NCBI GenBank assembly: GCA_035353335.1
Contig: DAOPZJ010000051.1
Span: forward strand, 1-19,347
Source: Oscillospiraceae bacterium
GTDB lineage: Bacteria; Bacillota; Clostridia; Oscillospirales; JAKOTC01
Direction: 5' to 3'
Length of the DNA: 19,347 bases
Shown here: positions 8,110 to 14,669 of the stretch, piece after piece
Layout of the letters: each line of letters begins with the position of its first letter
Position numbering within the stretch: the first letter of the stretch is position 1
Notes under the pieces: model-generated
The model's database searches: none
Told to the model about the DNA's origin: nothing
Seen by the model: the letters and a program-made list of their open reading frames with translations, nothing else
Made by a program: the position numbers and the translations under genes

Positions 8110-9024
8110 TTACAGTAGAATCGGCTGCGTCCAGGAGATATTTCCGTCCGAATCAACGCAGACGGCATAGACATAATCACGGCATTTTTCCAAATTCCAT
8201 TCCGCGTGCGCATATAATTCACCATTTAGATTGTAAAACGGTTTTTGTGAACCGTTCGACTTGAAATAGACTCGTCCGCAGGGGGAACAGTCCAAATACA
8301 CCGCGCCGTCTCTGATATAAAAGTCCTTGATGAGCGGTGCTTTATTGCCGATCCTCGAATATGAAGCAAAAAAGCTGCCTATTTTTAATGCATCGAATAA
8401 ATTATCGTAAGTCAGCTGTGCGCATTTCACCGTAATAAATCCGCCGAACATATCCCGGCCCATATCATGCAAGTCGTCGGAGCCGGTACACCACATATAA
8501 TTGCGATCCCACAGGAAATGATCAAAAAAGAACTCCGCGTTTCCGCTGCGCCAAGTCGTCTCGCAGACGTTGTTCATAATTTCCATCGCGAACAGCCCAT
8601 GCAGGTCTTTTTCGGTGGTATAATCGACTTTTGACCAATACGGATGAGCCAGGATTGCCAAATTGCCGTGAGCGTTAACCTCGTTAATAATTTGCTGCGC
8701 CGTCATGGAATGAATGAGTTTATAATCGAAACGATAACCGTGCTCATATTGGGTCTGGTTCGGATGGCCGATGGCGACGATATGGTGGATGCCGCCTACC
8801 AAGGTATCCAATTCGGTCGCGGGCAGAACCAAAAATTCATCTGTGTTGAATGCGGTATCAAAACCGTATGCCAAATGGTCGGTCATCGCCAAAAAAGAGT
8901 AACCGGCGGCTTTATAGGCATCGACTACTTGGGCCGGTGTGCCGCCTCCGTCCGATATTGTGGTATGCGCGTGAGTATTGCCCTTGTAAAAGTTTCCGTC
9001 TTTGAAAAGTGTTCTGAATTCCAT
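8110..9024 (-). CDS. PHP-domain metal-dependent phosphoesterase
   Basis: Likely a metal-dependent phosphoesterase of the PHP superfamily; the substrate is unknown. It has 304 residues. Metal-ligand motifs are visible in order: H-A-H (His18, His20) near the N-terminus, then T-D-H (48-50), an I-G-H-P near the middle, L-A-H-P-Y-W, and a G-S-D-D-L-H stretch further on. The start is placed at 9024, where AGGAG precedes the ATG by 7 bases; an upstream Met at 9069 has no ribosome site and lies in the predicted promoter. It follows spmB with a 67-base gap and no terminator, so it can be read from its own promoter or from spmA. No DNA polymerase or histidinol phosphatase features beyond the PHP core are seen. 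Confidence 0.82.
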   Translation of the reverse strand: MEFRTLFKDGNFYKGNTHAHTTISDGGGTPAQVVDAYKAAGYSFLAMTDHLAYGFDTAFNTDEFLVLPATELDTLVGGIHHIVAIGHPNQTQYEHGYRFDYKLIHSMTAQQIINEVNAHGNLAILAHPYWSKVDYTTEKDLHGLFAMEIMNNVCETTWRSGNAEFFFDHFLWDRNYMWCTGSDDLHDMGRDMFGGFITVKCAQLTYDNLFDALKIGSFFASYSRIGNKAPLIKDFYIRDGAVYLDCSPCGRVYFKSNGSQKPFYNLNGELYAHAEWNLEKCRDYVYAVCVDSDGNISWTQPILL

Positions 9025-9067
9025 TTTTTTGCTCCTGCCTTTTAATATTCGGAAGAATACTGTTATC

Positions 9068-9095
9068 ATTTTAACACAGTTTCGACATTTTTCAA
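9068..9095 (-). promoter_or_regulatory. Possible promoter of the PHP gene
   Basis: Minus strand: TTGAAA (9090-9095), 16-base spacer, TAAAAT (9068-9073). The -35 box overlaps the last codons of spmB. Confidence 0.5.
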
Positions 9096-9619
9096 CCGCC
9101 GAAAAATAATCTGGAAAAGAAACAAGCGGTTATAAGCGCCGTAATGTCCGCAAAAACCGCACAGATTAGTGTCTGGCGTGTCTTTTTGATTCCTACGGAG
9201 GCAAAATAAAGAGAAAAAACATAGAATGTCGTTTCATTTGCGCCTTCGATCACCGAAGCGAGTTTCCCGATGAAACTGTCCGGCCCTTCTTTTCGAAACA
9301 AGTCCTGCAGCAACGCAAAAGCACCACTGCCGGAAAGCGGTCGAAGGAATGCTATCGGAAGCACATCTGGCGGGATTTTAAAAAGAGTTGCCACAGGATC
9401 GAATAATGATGCGATTGCATCTAAAACGCCGCTTGCCCGCATCACCATCACCGCAACAACCATGCCGACATAGGTTGGGAAGATGGCCGCAGCAGTATCG
9501 ATTCCGGTTTTAGCCCCGAGCCGGAAACTCTCGAAAACTCTGACCTTTTTAAAGGCGCCGAATAAAAGGACAGCCGCTAAAAACAGCGGCAGAATCAAGA
9601 CGCTGATATATTGGAACAT
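9092..9619 (-). CDS. spmB: Spore maturation protein B
   Basis: Integral membrane protein needed, together with SpmA, for proper dehydration of the spore core in Bacillus. It has 175 residues, close to the Bacillus protein. It is made of several hydrophobic helices with a nucleoside-recognition (Gate) type region around L-R-P-L-S-G-S-G-A-F. The start ATG overlaps the spmA stop by one base (TGATG at 9617-9621), and a GGAGG lies inside the end of spmA. This tight coupling is typical for the pair. Together with spmA it is the clearest sign in the window of a spore-forming host. Confidence 0.93.
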   Translation of the reverse strand: MFQYISVLILPLFLAAVLLFGAFKKVRVFESFRLGAKTGIDTAAAIFPTYVGMVVAVMVMRASGVLDAIASLFDPVATLFKIPPDVLPIAFLRPLSGSGAFALLQDLFRKEGPDSFIGKLASVIEGANETTFYVFSLYFASVGIKKTRQTLICAVFADITALITACFFSRLFFGG

Positions 9620-10197
9620 CAGGGCGGCCTCCTCTCGATCACAATATTCAGGAGCTGCCCGCTAATCACAGCAATAACAGATACGATCAGCATCGGCAGC
9701 ATGATAATGTATGGTTCTTTGCTGCCGTGGAGCTGTCGGAGAGCAGCTAAGGTTGTCGGAATCAGCTGAATTGTTGAAGTATTGACAAGGACAAAACGGA
9801 TCATATCAGGAGAAGCATCTCCGCCGTATTTTGTTTGTGAAGCCAATTTATGCATCGCAGCAAGACCGAGCGGCGTTGCCGCACTGCCAAGTCCTAGGAA
9901 ATTTGCTGCCATATTCTGGGCAATTAATGGGTAAGCCGGGTTTTCTTTTTTCATTTTCGGAAATAAAATTTTTAAAACCGGCATCCAGAGTTTTGCGATT
10001 AGCAGGTCGAATTTGCTGTCGCGGGTAATCTGTAAAATTCCGCTCCAAAAGCACAAATTTGCCAATAATGTCAAAAAAAGTGTCGCCGCTTCTTTACACC
10101 CGCCAGGGATAGCCGAAGCCACTTCGCTCACCTTTCCCGTGATCACTGCGTAAATGATGGAACCGACCATCATGACAAGCCAAATCCAATCCGACAT
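9619..10197 (-). CDS. spmA: Spore maturation protein A
   Basis: Membrane protein that works with SpmB in spore maturation. It has 192 residues, near the Bacillus length. The family core is visible: hydrophobic N-terminal helix, a conserved N-M-A-A-N-F-L-G-L-G-S-A-A-T-P-L-G stretch, and N-T-S-T-I-Q-L-I-P-T-T further on. The start at 10197 is chosen because GGAGG stands 4 bases upstream; Met codons at 10221 and 10227 have no ribosome site. It is divergent from an abrB-like gene, with 83 bases between the two start codons. I could not identify a convincing sporulation sigma factor promoter by eye. Confidence 0.93.
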   Translation of the reverse strand: MSDWIWLVMMVGSIIYAVITGKVSEVASAIPGGCKEAATLFLTLLANLCFWSGILQITRDSKFDLLIAKLWMPVLKILFPKMKKENPAYPLIAQNMAANFLGLGSAATPLGLAAMHKLASQTKYGGDASPDMIRFVLVNTSTIQLIPTTLAALRQLHGSKEPYIIMLPMLIVSVIAVISGQLLNIVIERRPP

Positions 10198-10220
10198 TTT
10201 TCCTCCAAAAAAATATTTCA

Positions 10221-10249
10221 TTGACATTTTACTTTTCTTGTGTTAGCAT
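10221..10249 (+). promoter_or_regulatory. Promoter of the abrB-like gene
   Basis: TTGACA (10221-10226), 17-base spacer, TAGCAT (10244-10249) with TGT directly in front of the -10 box (extended -10). It lies within the short divergent region shared with spmA. Confidence 0.75.
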
Positions 10250-10280
10250 TAATATACAAATCAAAGGTGAGGTGTGTAGT

Positions 10281-10526
10281 ATGAAAGAAACAGGCATCAT
10301 CAGGAACTTGGACGAACTCGGAAGATTGGTAATCCCGATTGAATCCCGCAGATCACTCAACTGGAAAGTACATGATCCCATCGAAATTTATGTTGACGAC
10401 GGTGCGATTATTCTGAAAAAGCATATGAATTCCTGCGTGTTCTGCGGCAGCCAAAGCGAGCTGAATGAATACGAAGGTCTGAATGTTTGCAAAAAGTGCA
10501 TAGAGCATCTTGGCAATCTCAAGTAA
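10281..10526 (+). CDS. AbrB/SpoVT-type transition-state regulator with C-terminal CxxC pair
   Basis: DNA-binding regulator of the AbrB family. It has 81 residues. The swapped-hairpin AbrB domain covers about 1-50 (G-I-I-R-N-L-D-E-L-G-R-L-V-I-P-I-E followed by I-E-I-Y-V-D-D-G-A-I-I-L-K-K). The tail carries C-V-F-C-G and C-K-K-C, a likely zinc-binding knuckle that is common in clostridial AbrB proteins. The start at 10281 follows AGGTGAGG by 8 bases; upstream in-frame codons overlap the promoter. It is divergent from spmA and only 12 bases upstream of the URO-D family gene, so it may control both, itself included. Targets are inferred from position only. Confidence 0.88.
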   Translation: MKETGIIRNLDELGRLVIPIESRRSLNWKVHDPIEIYVDDGAIILKKHMNSCVFCGSQSELNEYEGLNVCKKCIEHLGNLK

Positions 10527-10538
10527 GGTCTTTCTGAT

Positions 10539-11663
10539 ATGACAAACAGAGAACGCGCTCTCGCAGTTTTAAACTACGAGAGTTATGATCGGTTACCCTG
10601 CGTAGCCTTCGGTTATTGGGCGGAGACAGCTCAGAAATGGGCAAAAGAAGGAAATATCACCCAAGAAATGGCCGATAGTTACTGCAAGACCGGCGACAAC
10701 GGTATCGGAGACAGGCAAATCATGGCTCAGCTTGGCTTTGATTTCAACTGGAGTTGCGGTTTCAGCGGCCGTACTTCCCTATTACCGTCATTTCAAGAGC
10801 AAATTATTGAAGAAAAACCAAACGGCCAAAGACTGGTCCGCAATAGCGAAGGGTTGCTGGTCATGACAAAACCCGGCACTACTTCCATTCCCTCCGAAGT
10901 CGGTACCTCTCTTACCGACCGGAAAGCATGGGAAGAACTCTATCTTCCCCGTTTGCAATACAGCGAGGACCGGGTTGACGAAAAGGCGCTTAAGGAGCGG
11001 ATTAATAATTGGGATCTCGATGTCCCGATTGCGTTCCATGTAGGCAGCTATATCGGCGTAATGCGTAATCTGCTCGGCGTTGAGCATTTCTCTTATCTGA
11101 TCGCCGACGATTACGATCTCTATATCGAGATTGCAGAAACGCTCTGTAACCTCTGTTATAAGATCGCCGAGCGTATTCTCTCGTTTGGCATAAAAATCGA
11201 TTATGCCCATTTTTGGGAAGACATTTGCTTCAAGAACGGACCGCTGGTCATCCCATCGATATTCGAGGAAGTCATCGGCCCGCACTACAAAAAGACCACC
11301 GATCTGCTGCATCAGCACGGAGTGAAAATCGTCTCCGTCGACTGCGACGGCAAGATTGATACGCTTGTACCCATCTGGCTCGAAAACGGCGTCAACACCA
11401 TGTTCCCGATCGAAGTCGGCACTTGGAACGCCTCCATCGCACCGTGGCGTGAAAAGTACGGCAAAGAACTTCGTGGTGTCGGCGGCATGGACAAACGCGT
11501 ATTTGCGCAGGACAAAGCGGCGGTCAACGCCGAAATCGAACGGCTGAAAGCGCTGGTCGCTCTGGGCGGTTATATTCCATGCCCTGACCATCGCATCGCT
11601 CCGGACGCAAAATACGAACTCGTGGCCTATTACTGCGAACAATATCAAAAAGCTTTTCGGTAA
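10539..11663 (+). CDS. Uroporphyrinogen decarboxylase (URO-D) superfamily protein, probably methyltransferase-like
   Basis: TIM-barrel protein of the URO-D superfamily. That group includes true heme-pathway decarboxylases and many cobalamin- or zinc-dependent methyltransferase-like proteins (MtaA/CmuA type). It has 374 residues and begins M-T-N-R-E-R-A-L-A-V-L-N, typical of the non-heme branch. No other heme gene is nearby. Two cysteines lie where zinc ligands occur in MtaA-like enzymes: V-D-C-D-G (Cys269) and I-P-C-P-D-H (Cys348, His351). The histidine that usually precedes the first cysteine by two positions is replaced by Val. The ribosome site is weak (AAGG). The gene follows abrB by 12 bases, suggesting one transcript. 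No corrinoid protein is encoded in view; the substrate is unknown. Confidence 0.82.
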   Translation: MTNRERALAVLNYESYDRLPCVAFGYWAETAQKWAKEGNITQEMADSYCKTGDNGIGDRQIMAQLGFDFNWSCGFSGRTSLLPSFQEQIIEEKPNGQRLVRNSEGLLVMTKPGTTSIPSEVGTSLTDRKAWEELYLPRLQYSEDRVDEKALKERINNWDLDVPIAFHVGSYIGVMRNLLGVEHFSYLIADDYDLYIEIAETLCNLCYKIAERILSFGIKIDYAHFWEDICFKNGPLVIPSIFEEVIGPHYKKTTDLLHQHGVKIVSVDCDGKIDTLVPIWLENGVNTMFPIEVGTWNASIAPWREKYGKELRGVGGMDKRVFAQDKAAVNAEIERLKALVALGGYIPCPDHRIAPDAKYELVAYYCEQYQKAFR

Positions 11664-11669
11664 TAACCA

Positions 11670-11722
11670 AACAACAAAAGACCGTCCTGTCCGATTTTTC
11701 GGAGAGGGCGGTTTTTGTTGTT
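11670..11722. terminator. Bidirectional terminator
   Basis: Long imperfect hairpin with a stem of over 20 bp, including AACAACAAAA paired with TTTTGTTGTT and a CCGA/TCGG core around a T-rich loop. It is followed by a run of Ts on the plus strand. It separates the URO-D gene from the convergent small gene. Confidence 0.8.
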
Positions 11723-11735
11723 TTTTCAATTGGCT

Positions 11736-12035
11736 TTACGCTTTTTCGTTCTCCTTGAGTTTTCTCTGAAGCCAAATCGACGCGACGTCCATCGCATTAT
11801 AAAGTCCGGTTCGCTCGGTCTTATTGAAAACCTGAGGCCTTCCGGACAAGATGTCAGTAGAGACCAGCATCACGGAAATGCGGTTGGGGATTTCTTTTCC
11901 GCCCACCGTTTTATTATCCAGTATCTTCATTTCGACGATGCAGCTGTCGGTAGGGTCGCCGTAATAGATGGTGTCTTTTGCACGCACCAACGGCTTTCCC
12001 ATATAAGTCAGAAATTTCGACGGCTCCTGTGCCAT
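11736..12035 (-). CDS. Conserved small protein of unknown function
   Basis: A 99-residue protein without a domain I can name. It has no signal peptide or membrane segment. It is balanced in charge, with a beta-rich middle (I-V-E-M-K-I-L, I-S-V-M-L-V-S-T-D) and a helical end (Y-N-A-M-D-V-A-S-I-W-L-Q-R-K-L). The N-terminal phrase F-L-T-Y-M-G-K-P-L-V-R and the composition read like a real, selected protein. I have an impression of similar proteins in Oscillospiraceae but cannot verify it. The start at 12035 follows GAGGAG by 8 bases. A good promoter lies 41 bases upstream, so it is transcribed alone, ending at the shared terminator. Confidence 0.75.
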   Translation of the reverse strand: MAQEPSKFLTYMGKPLVRAKDTIYYGDPTDSCIVEMKILDNKTVGGKEIPNRISVMLVSTDILSGRPQVFNKTERTGLYNAMDVASIWLQRKLKENEKA

Positions 12036-12075
12036 ATTTATCACTCCTCACGCGAAATACGGGTTTCACCTATTC

Positions 12076-12104
12076 AGTATACCACAATTTCAGGATATTT
12101 TCAA
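12076..12104 (-). promoter_or_regulatory. Promoter of the 99-residue protein gene
   Basis: Minus strand: TTGAAA (12099-12104), 17-base spacer, TATACT (12076-12081). Confidence 0.75.
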
Positions 12105-12131
12105 CCCGATGTTTGGCACCTATTCTCAAGG

Positions 12132-12479
12132 TTATTCTTCATATAGATTTCCGCTGTTTTCTTTATTAAGTGTACCGTCAAGTTCAATCATTAAAAACCG
12201 GGCTAGTTCATTTACAACAGGTCTATGCCTTTTACCTTTCGGCACTATTATAAACTCTCCTTCTTCGACTTTTATCAGACCTTCATCGGTATCAAGGTAG
12301 AAGTAACCTTCAATCACATAAAAGAGTTCATCGGATTGCTCGTGAATGTGAAAATCCAACGTTCGATTCTCTACATTGGCAATACTCAGGACATGATCGT
12401 TCAAACGTCCTACTTTATCATATGTATACAACTTCTTAAGATCATTGGCTGTTTTTATAAGATTAACTTTGTCCAGCAT
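12132..12479 (-). CDS. Small single-domain cupin protein
   Basis: Single-domain cupin (cupin_2 type), 115 residues, probably metal-binding. The first motif is His44-x-His46-x4-Glu51, and the second motif region contains P-K-G-K-R-H with His85. Together these supply the usual metal ligands of the barrel. Function is open: such proteins include isomerases, dioxygenases and ligand sensors. The start at 12479 follows TTGGAGC by 6 bases. It lies 51 bases downstream of the flavin reductase-like gene on the same strand, so the two may be co-transcribed. Base composition is AT-richer than in the flanking core genes. Confidence 0.82.
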   Translation of the reverse strand: MLDKVNLIKTANDLKKLYTYDKVGRLNDHVLSIANVENRTLDFHIHEQSDELFYVIEGYFYLDTDEGLIKVEEGEFIIVPKGKRHRPVVNELARFLMIELDGTLNKENSGNLYEE

Positions 12480-12530
12480 GATATTGCTCCAATCTCACCA
12501 AAAATCTAATATCTGTGCAACAAGCCCGGT

Positions 12531-13202
12531 TTATTTAGTATCCCACGGAATCGGATCACTCGGCTCGATTGTTCCGGCTCCGATCGGTGTTGTCTCTCCG
12601 GTTTCCGGATTGGTCGGCTGATCCATTTGAAATAAAAATCCGGTTTTCCCGTATCTGCCGAGTTTATCTTGATCGTAACGGTCGCTGTCCATGCAGAGGC
12701 TGACGGCCTTCAGGGCAACTGTCAGTTCATTGCTCCCCTCGATAAGTTCATGTTCCCATAAAAACTCACATTCGATTTTCAAAAAACACTCTTTGATTCG
12801 AGGTGCGTTCACTTTTACGGCTTTTTCCGCCGTCAGGCCGGAAGCGGTAATTTCATCTGTTTCATATTGATTATTCCCGATGGTTTTGATACAGCGGGCA
12901 TAGATATCAAACGAAGGAAAATTCAACACACAGACACCTGTCTCTTTCAACGACTTGTACATATGCCCGTTTTTTGAAACTCTGCTCATGATACAGATAA
13001 AATCATTCGCACCTCCTCCGATAAAACTCGACCAGGACTGCATGCAGGCATTTTCTTTTCCGTTCGGTTTCCAGCCCGTGACAACGAATACCAGGGATGG
13101 CATTCCAGTCACAAAATCATACCATGAAATATTTCCACAGGCCTTTAAATATTGCTCAGTGAATTTCTCGGGTCTTGCAAAAAGAGAGATTTCTTTTTTC
13201 AT
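12531..13202 (-). CDS. Flavin reductase-like (FMN-binding) domain protein
   Basis: Cytosolic flavoprotein of the flavin reductase-like, split-barrel fold, 223 residues. The domain begins with P-S-L-V-F-V-V-T-G-W and shows F-I-C-I-M-S and C-V-L-N-F-P-S strands, as expected for FMN binding. Members act as flavin reductases or as small electron carriers; the partner is unknown. The C-terminal tail is Pro/Thr/Glu-rich. The start at 13202 is the only ATG before the domain. The nearest ribosome-site candidate (AGGGA) lies a rather long 13 bases upstream, so initiation may be weak. It sits between a DUF3795 gene and a cupin on the same strand. Confidence 0.8.
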   Translation of the reverse strand: MKKEISLFARPEKFTEQYLKACGNISWYDFVTGMPSLVFVVTGWKPNGKENACMQSWSSFIGGGANDFICIMSRVSKNGHMYKSLKETGVCVLNFPSFDIYARCIKTIGNNQYETDEITASGLTAEKAVKVNAPRIKECFLKIECEFLWEHELIEGSNELTVALKAVSLCMDSDRYDQDKLGRYGKTGFLFQMDQPTNPETGETTPIGAGTIEPSDPIPWDTK

Positions 13203-13257
13203 AATATTATATGCTTCCCTGTTAATGAATTTTGTTCCCTTTTATTTTATCGCATTG

Positions 13258-13281
13258 AACACGACAACTGTGTGTCGTGTT
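13258..13281. other. Hairpin at the end of the DUF3795 gene
   Basis: A 9-bp perfect stem (13258-13266 with 13273-13281) with a 6-base loop, overlapping the last stop codon bases of the DUF3795 gene. No T-tract follows on either strand, so a terminator role is doubtful; RNA stabilisation is possible. Confidence 0.45.
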
Positions 13282-13654
13282 ATAAGCTAAGAGTTTTTTT
13301 TAAGGACAGCAGATATTCCATTGCTTTTTTATGATGGTCGCCGTCATTTGCAAATTCCATATATTTTTTACATGAAAAATCACTGCATTCGCCGCAATGA
13401 TTTATTTGCTTATCTTCACAACATTTAAGTAAATTACAATTTGTATCACACCAATGAACTCCGGTTTTATTCCAACAGCCCCTGCAAAACGGAGCCTTTT
13501 TCATCACTGCCTCGGCACCATCATTTTCTCCGATCCACCCTTTGCTTTCAAACCACCTTACCAATGATTCCGCTGCATTTTTATCAAATTCCGCTTTGTA
13601 AAGATCACATTCGTTACAGTCAATTCCGCAAGCCGCTAATTTCATCTTTTTCAT
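13280..13654 (-). CDS. DUF3795 cysteine-rich protein
   Basis: Small protein of the DUF3795 family, 124 residues, function unknown. It begins with the typical A-A-C-G-I-D-C-N-E-C-D-L-Y motif (Cys9, Cys13, Cys16). Many further cysteines follow in C-R-G-C, C-D-T-N-C, C-C, C-G-E-C and S-C, which suggests zinc or iron-sulfur binding. The start at 13654 follows GGAGA by 9 bases. A possible promoter lies 30-58 bases upstream. It is first in a same-strand series with the flavin reductase-like gene (77-base gap); a redox link between them is only a guess from position. Confidence 0.85.
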   Translation of the reverse strand: MKKMKLAACGIDCNECDLYKAEFDKNAAESLVRWFESKGWIGENDGAEAVMKKAPFCRGCWNKTGVHWCDTNCNLLKCCEDKQINHCGECSDFSCKKYMEFANDGDHHKKAMEYLLSLKKTLSL

Positions 13655-13683
13655 AAATCAATCTCCGTTCTTATTTTTAATTA

Positions 13684-13712
13684 TTATTAACAGAAGCAGC
13701 AGGTGTGGACAA
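13684..13712 (-). promoter_or_regulatory. Possible promoter of the DUF3795 gene
   Basis: Minus strand: TTGTCC (13707-13712), 17-base spacer, TAATAA (13684-13689). Both boxes are imperfect. Confidence 0.4.
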
Positions 13713-13778
13713 GTTCTCCGGTCTTTTGCCCTTTATCCCTCGATTTACCGAATTAAATTCATAGGAATAAAGCATCTT

Positions 13779-14082
13779 CTGACATGAAACAATCTCAAAT
13801 TCAATATTCAAGTTTAATGATTTTAACCTCTCATATTCGGCGTCCACATTTTAAACGCCGAAACTGAACTTGGTCATTCCGGTCCCGTGATATTGACTGA
13901 AGTTAAAACACATATCCCCTTCAGCTGCGGATTTTGAATAAATCGTGATACCGCCGTCTTCTGCCGTGATAACAACATGGACATCATTCAATTCGGTTTC
14001 GAATTGCAAAACTTTTTGATAAAACTCCGCAAGTTTACGGACATCTTCCGTGATCAAGCAAATACCGTTTTTACAATCTCAT
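13779..14082 (-). pseudogene. Decayed VOC-family (glyoxalase/bleomycin resistance-like) gene
   Basis: The remains of a VOC-family gene can be read on the minus strand. An ATG at 14082 with a ribosome site (GAAAGGA) gives M-R-L and then a stop. Removing the single T at 14073 restores M-R-L-K-N-G-I-C-L-I-T-E-D-V-R-K-L-A-E-F-Y, a typical VOC start. The frame then runs to a TAA at 13851-13853, after F-S-F-G-V. Reading through it in the same frame gives N-V-D-A-E-Y-E-R-L-K-S-L-N-L, again typical VOC sequence, up to about 13779. The C-terminal strand with the last metal ligand is not recognisable. This makes three separate lesions: a one-base insertion, an internal stop and a lost end. Its promoter still looks usable. 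Sequencing error could explain one lesion, hardly all. Confidence 0.78.
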
Positions 14083-14126
14083 GGCTTTTTTATCCTTTCT
14101 TACCTAAGTTCTACATAATATTAGTG

Positions 14127-14155
14127 ATTTTATCAGATTTTAATTGTTTCCACAA
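14127..14155 (-). promoter_or_regulatory. Promoter-like sequence upstream of the VOC pseudogene
   Basis: Minus strand: TTGTGG (14150-14155), 17-base spacer, TAAAAT (14127-14132), placed correctly for the ATG at 14082. Confidence 0.5.
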
Positions 14156-14212
14156 GATGTAAATCATAAACAGTTCAACTTATTAAAAATCGAAATATTT
14201 GTCGAAAAGCAC

Positions 14213-14241
14213 TTGACAGAATGTAAAAAATATTGTATAAT
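14213..14241 (+). promoter_or_regulatory. Promoter of the ylxM-ffh operon
   Basis: TTGACA (14213-14218), 17-base spacer, TATAAT (14236-14241): a full housekeeping consensus, fitting for genes needed in quantity. Confidence 0.88.
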
Positions 14242-14292
14242 CCAGATGTAAAGGATTTGTGCTTTACACAGCGCTTAACAGGAGGCGATGAC

Positions 14293-14655
14293 GTGCAGAA
14301 AAACTTAGAAATTTCTCTGTTGCTGGATTTTTACGGCGATCTGTTGACCGAAAAACAGCGCGAAGTCACCGAGATGTATTATAACGACGATATGTCTCTG
14401 TCCGAAATCGCCGAAATTGTCGGAATCACCCGCCAGGGCGTCCGGGATGCGATCAAGCGTTCCGAACAAGTCATGACGGAATTTGAAAGTAAAGTCGGTT
14501 TCTGTGCAAAATATCTGCAGATTCGCGAAGGACTTGACACGATTGTGCGCGTCTCCCACGGTATCGCCACGCAGAACAAGGGTTATTCCTATTCGAAAAT
14601 CACCGACGACGGTATTAAGGAGATCATCTCGGTCTCGCAAAAACTTCTGGATTAG
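14293..14655 (+). CDS. ylxM: YlxM, SRP-associated helix-turn-helix protein (UPF0122)
   Basis: Small helical protein encoded next to ffh in Firmicutes and thought to act with the signal recognition particle. It has 120 residues. A sigma-70 region 4-like helix-turn-helix covers about 17-60 (L-T-E-K-Q-R-E-V followed by S-L-S-E-I-A-E-I-V-G-I-T-R-Q-G-V-R). The start is the GTG at 14293, with GGAGG 7 bases upstream; an earlier in-frame ATG at 14233 would lie in the promoter. It is the first gene of the operon, 14 bases before ffh. Confidence 0.92.
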   Translation: MQKNLEISLLLDFYGDLLTEKQREVTEMYYNDDMSLSEIAEIVGITRQGVRDAIKRSEQVMTEFESKVGFCAKYLQIREGLDTIVRVSHGIATQNKGYSYSKITDDGIKEIISVSQKLLD

Positions 14656-14669
14656 GAGCTTTACCGGTA

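Noticed and set aside
10788..11729. 313-codon open frame on the minus strand across the URO-D gene
   Set aside because: Antisense shadow of a clearly recognised gene; it also runs through the terminator at 11670-11722.
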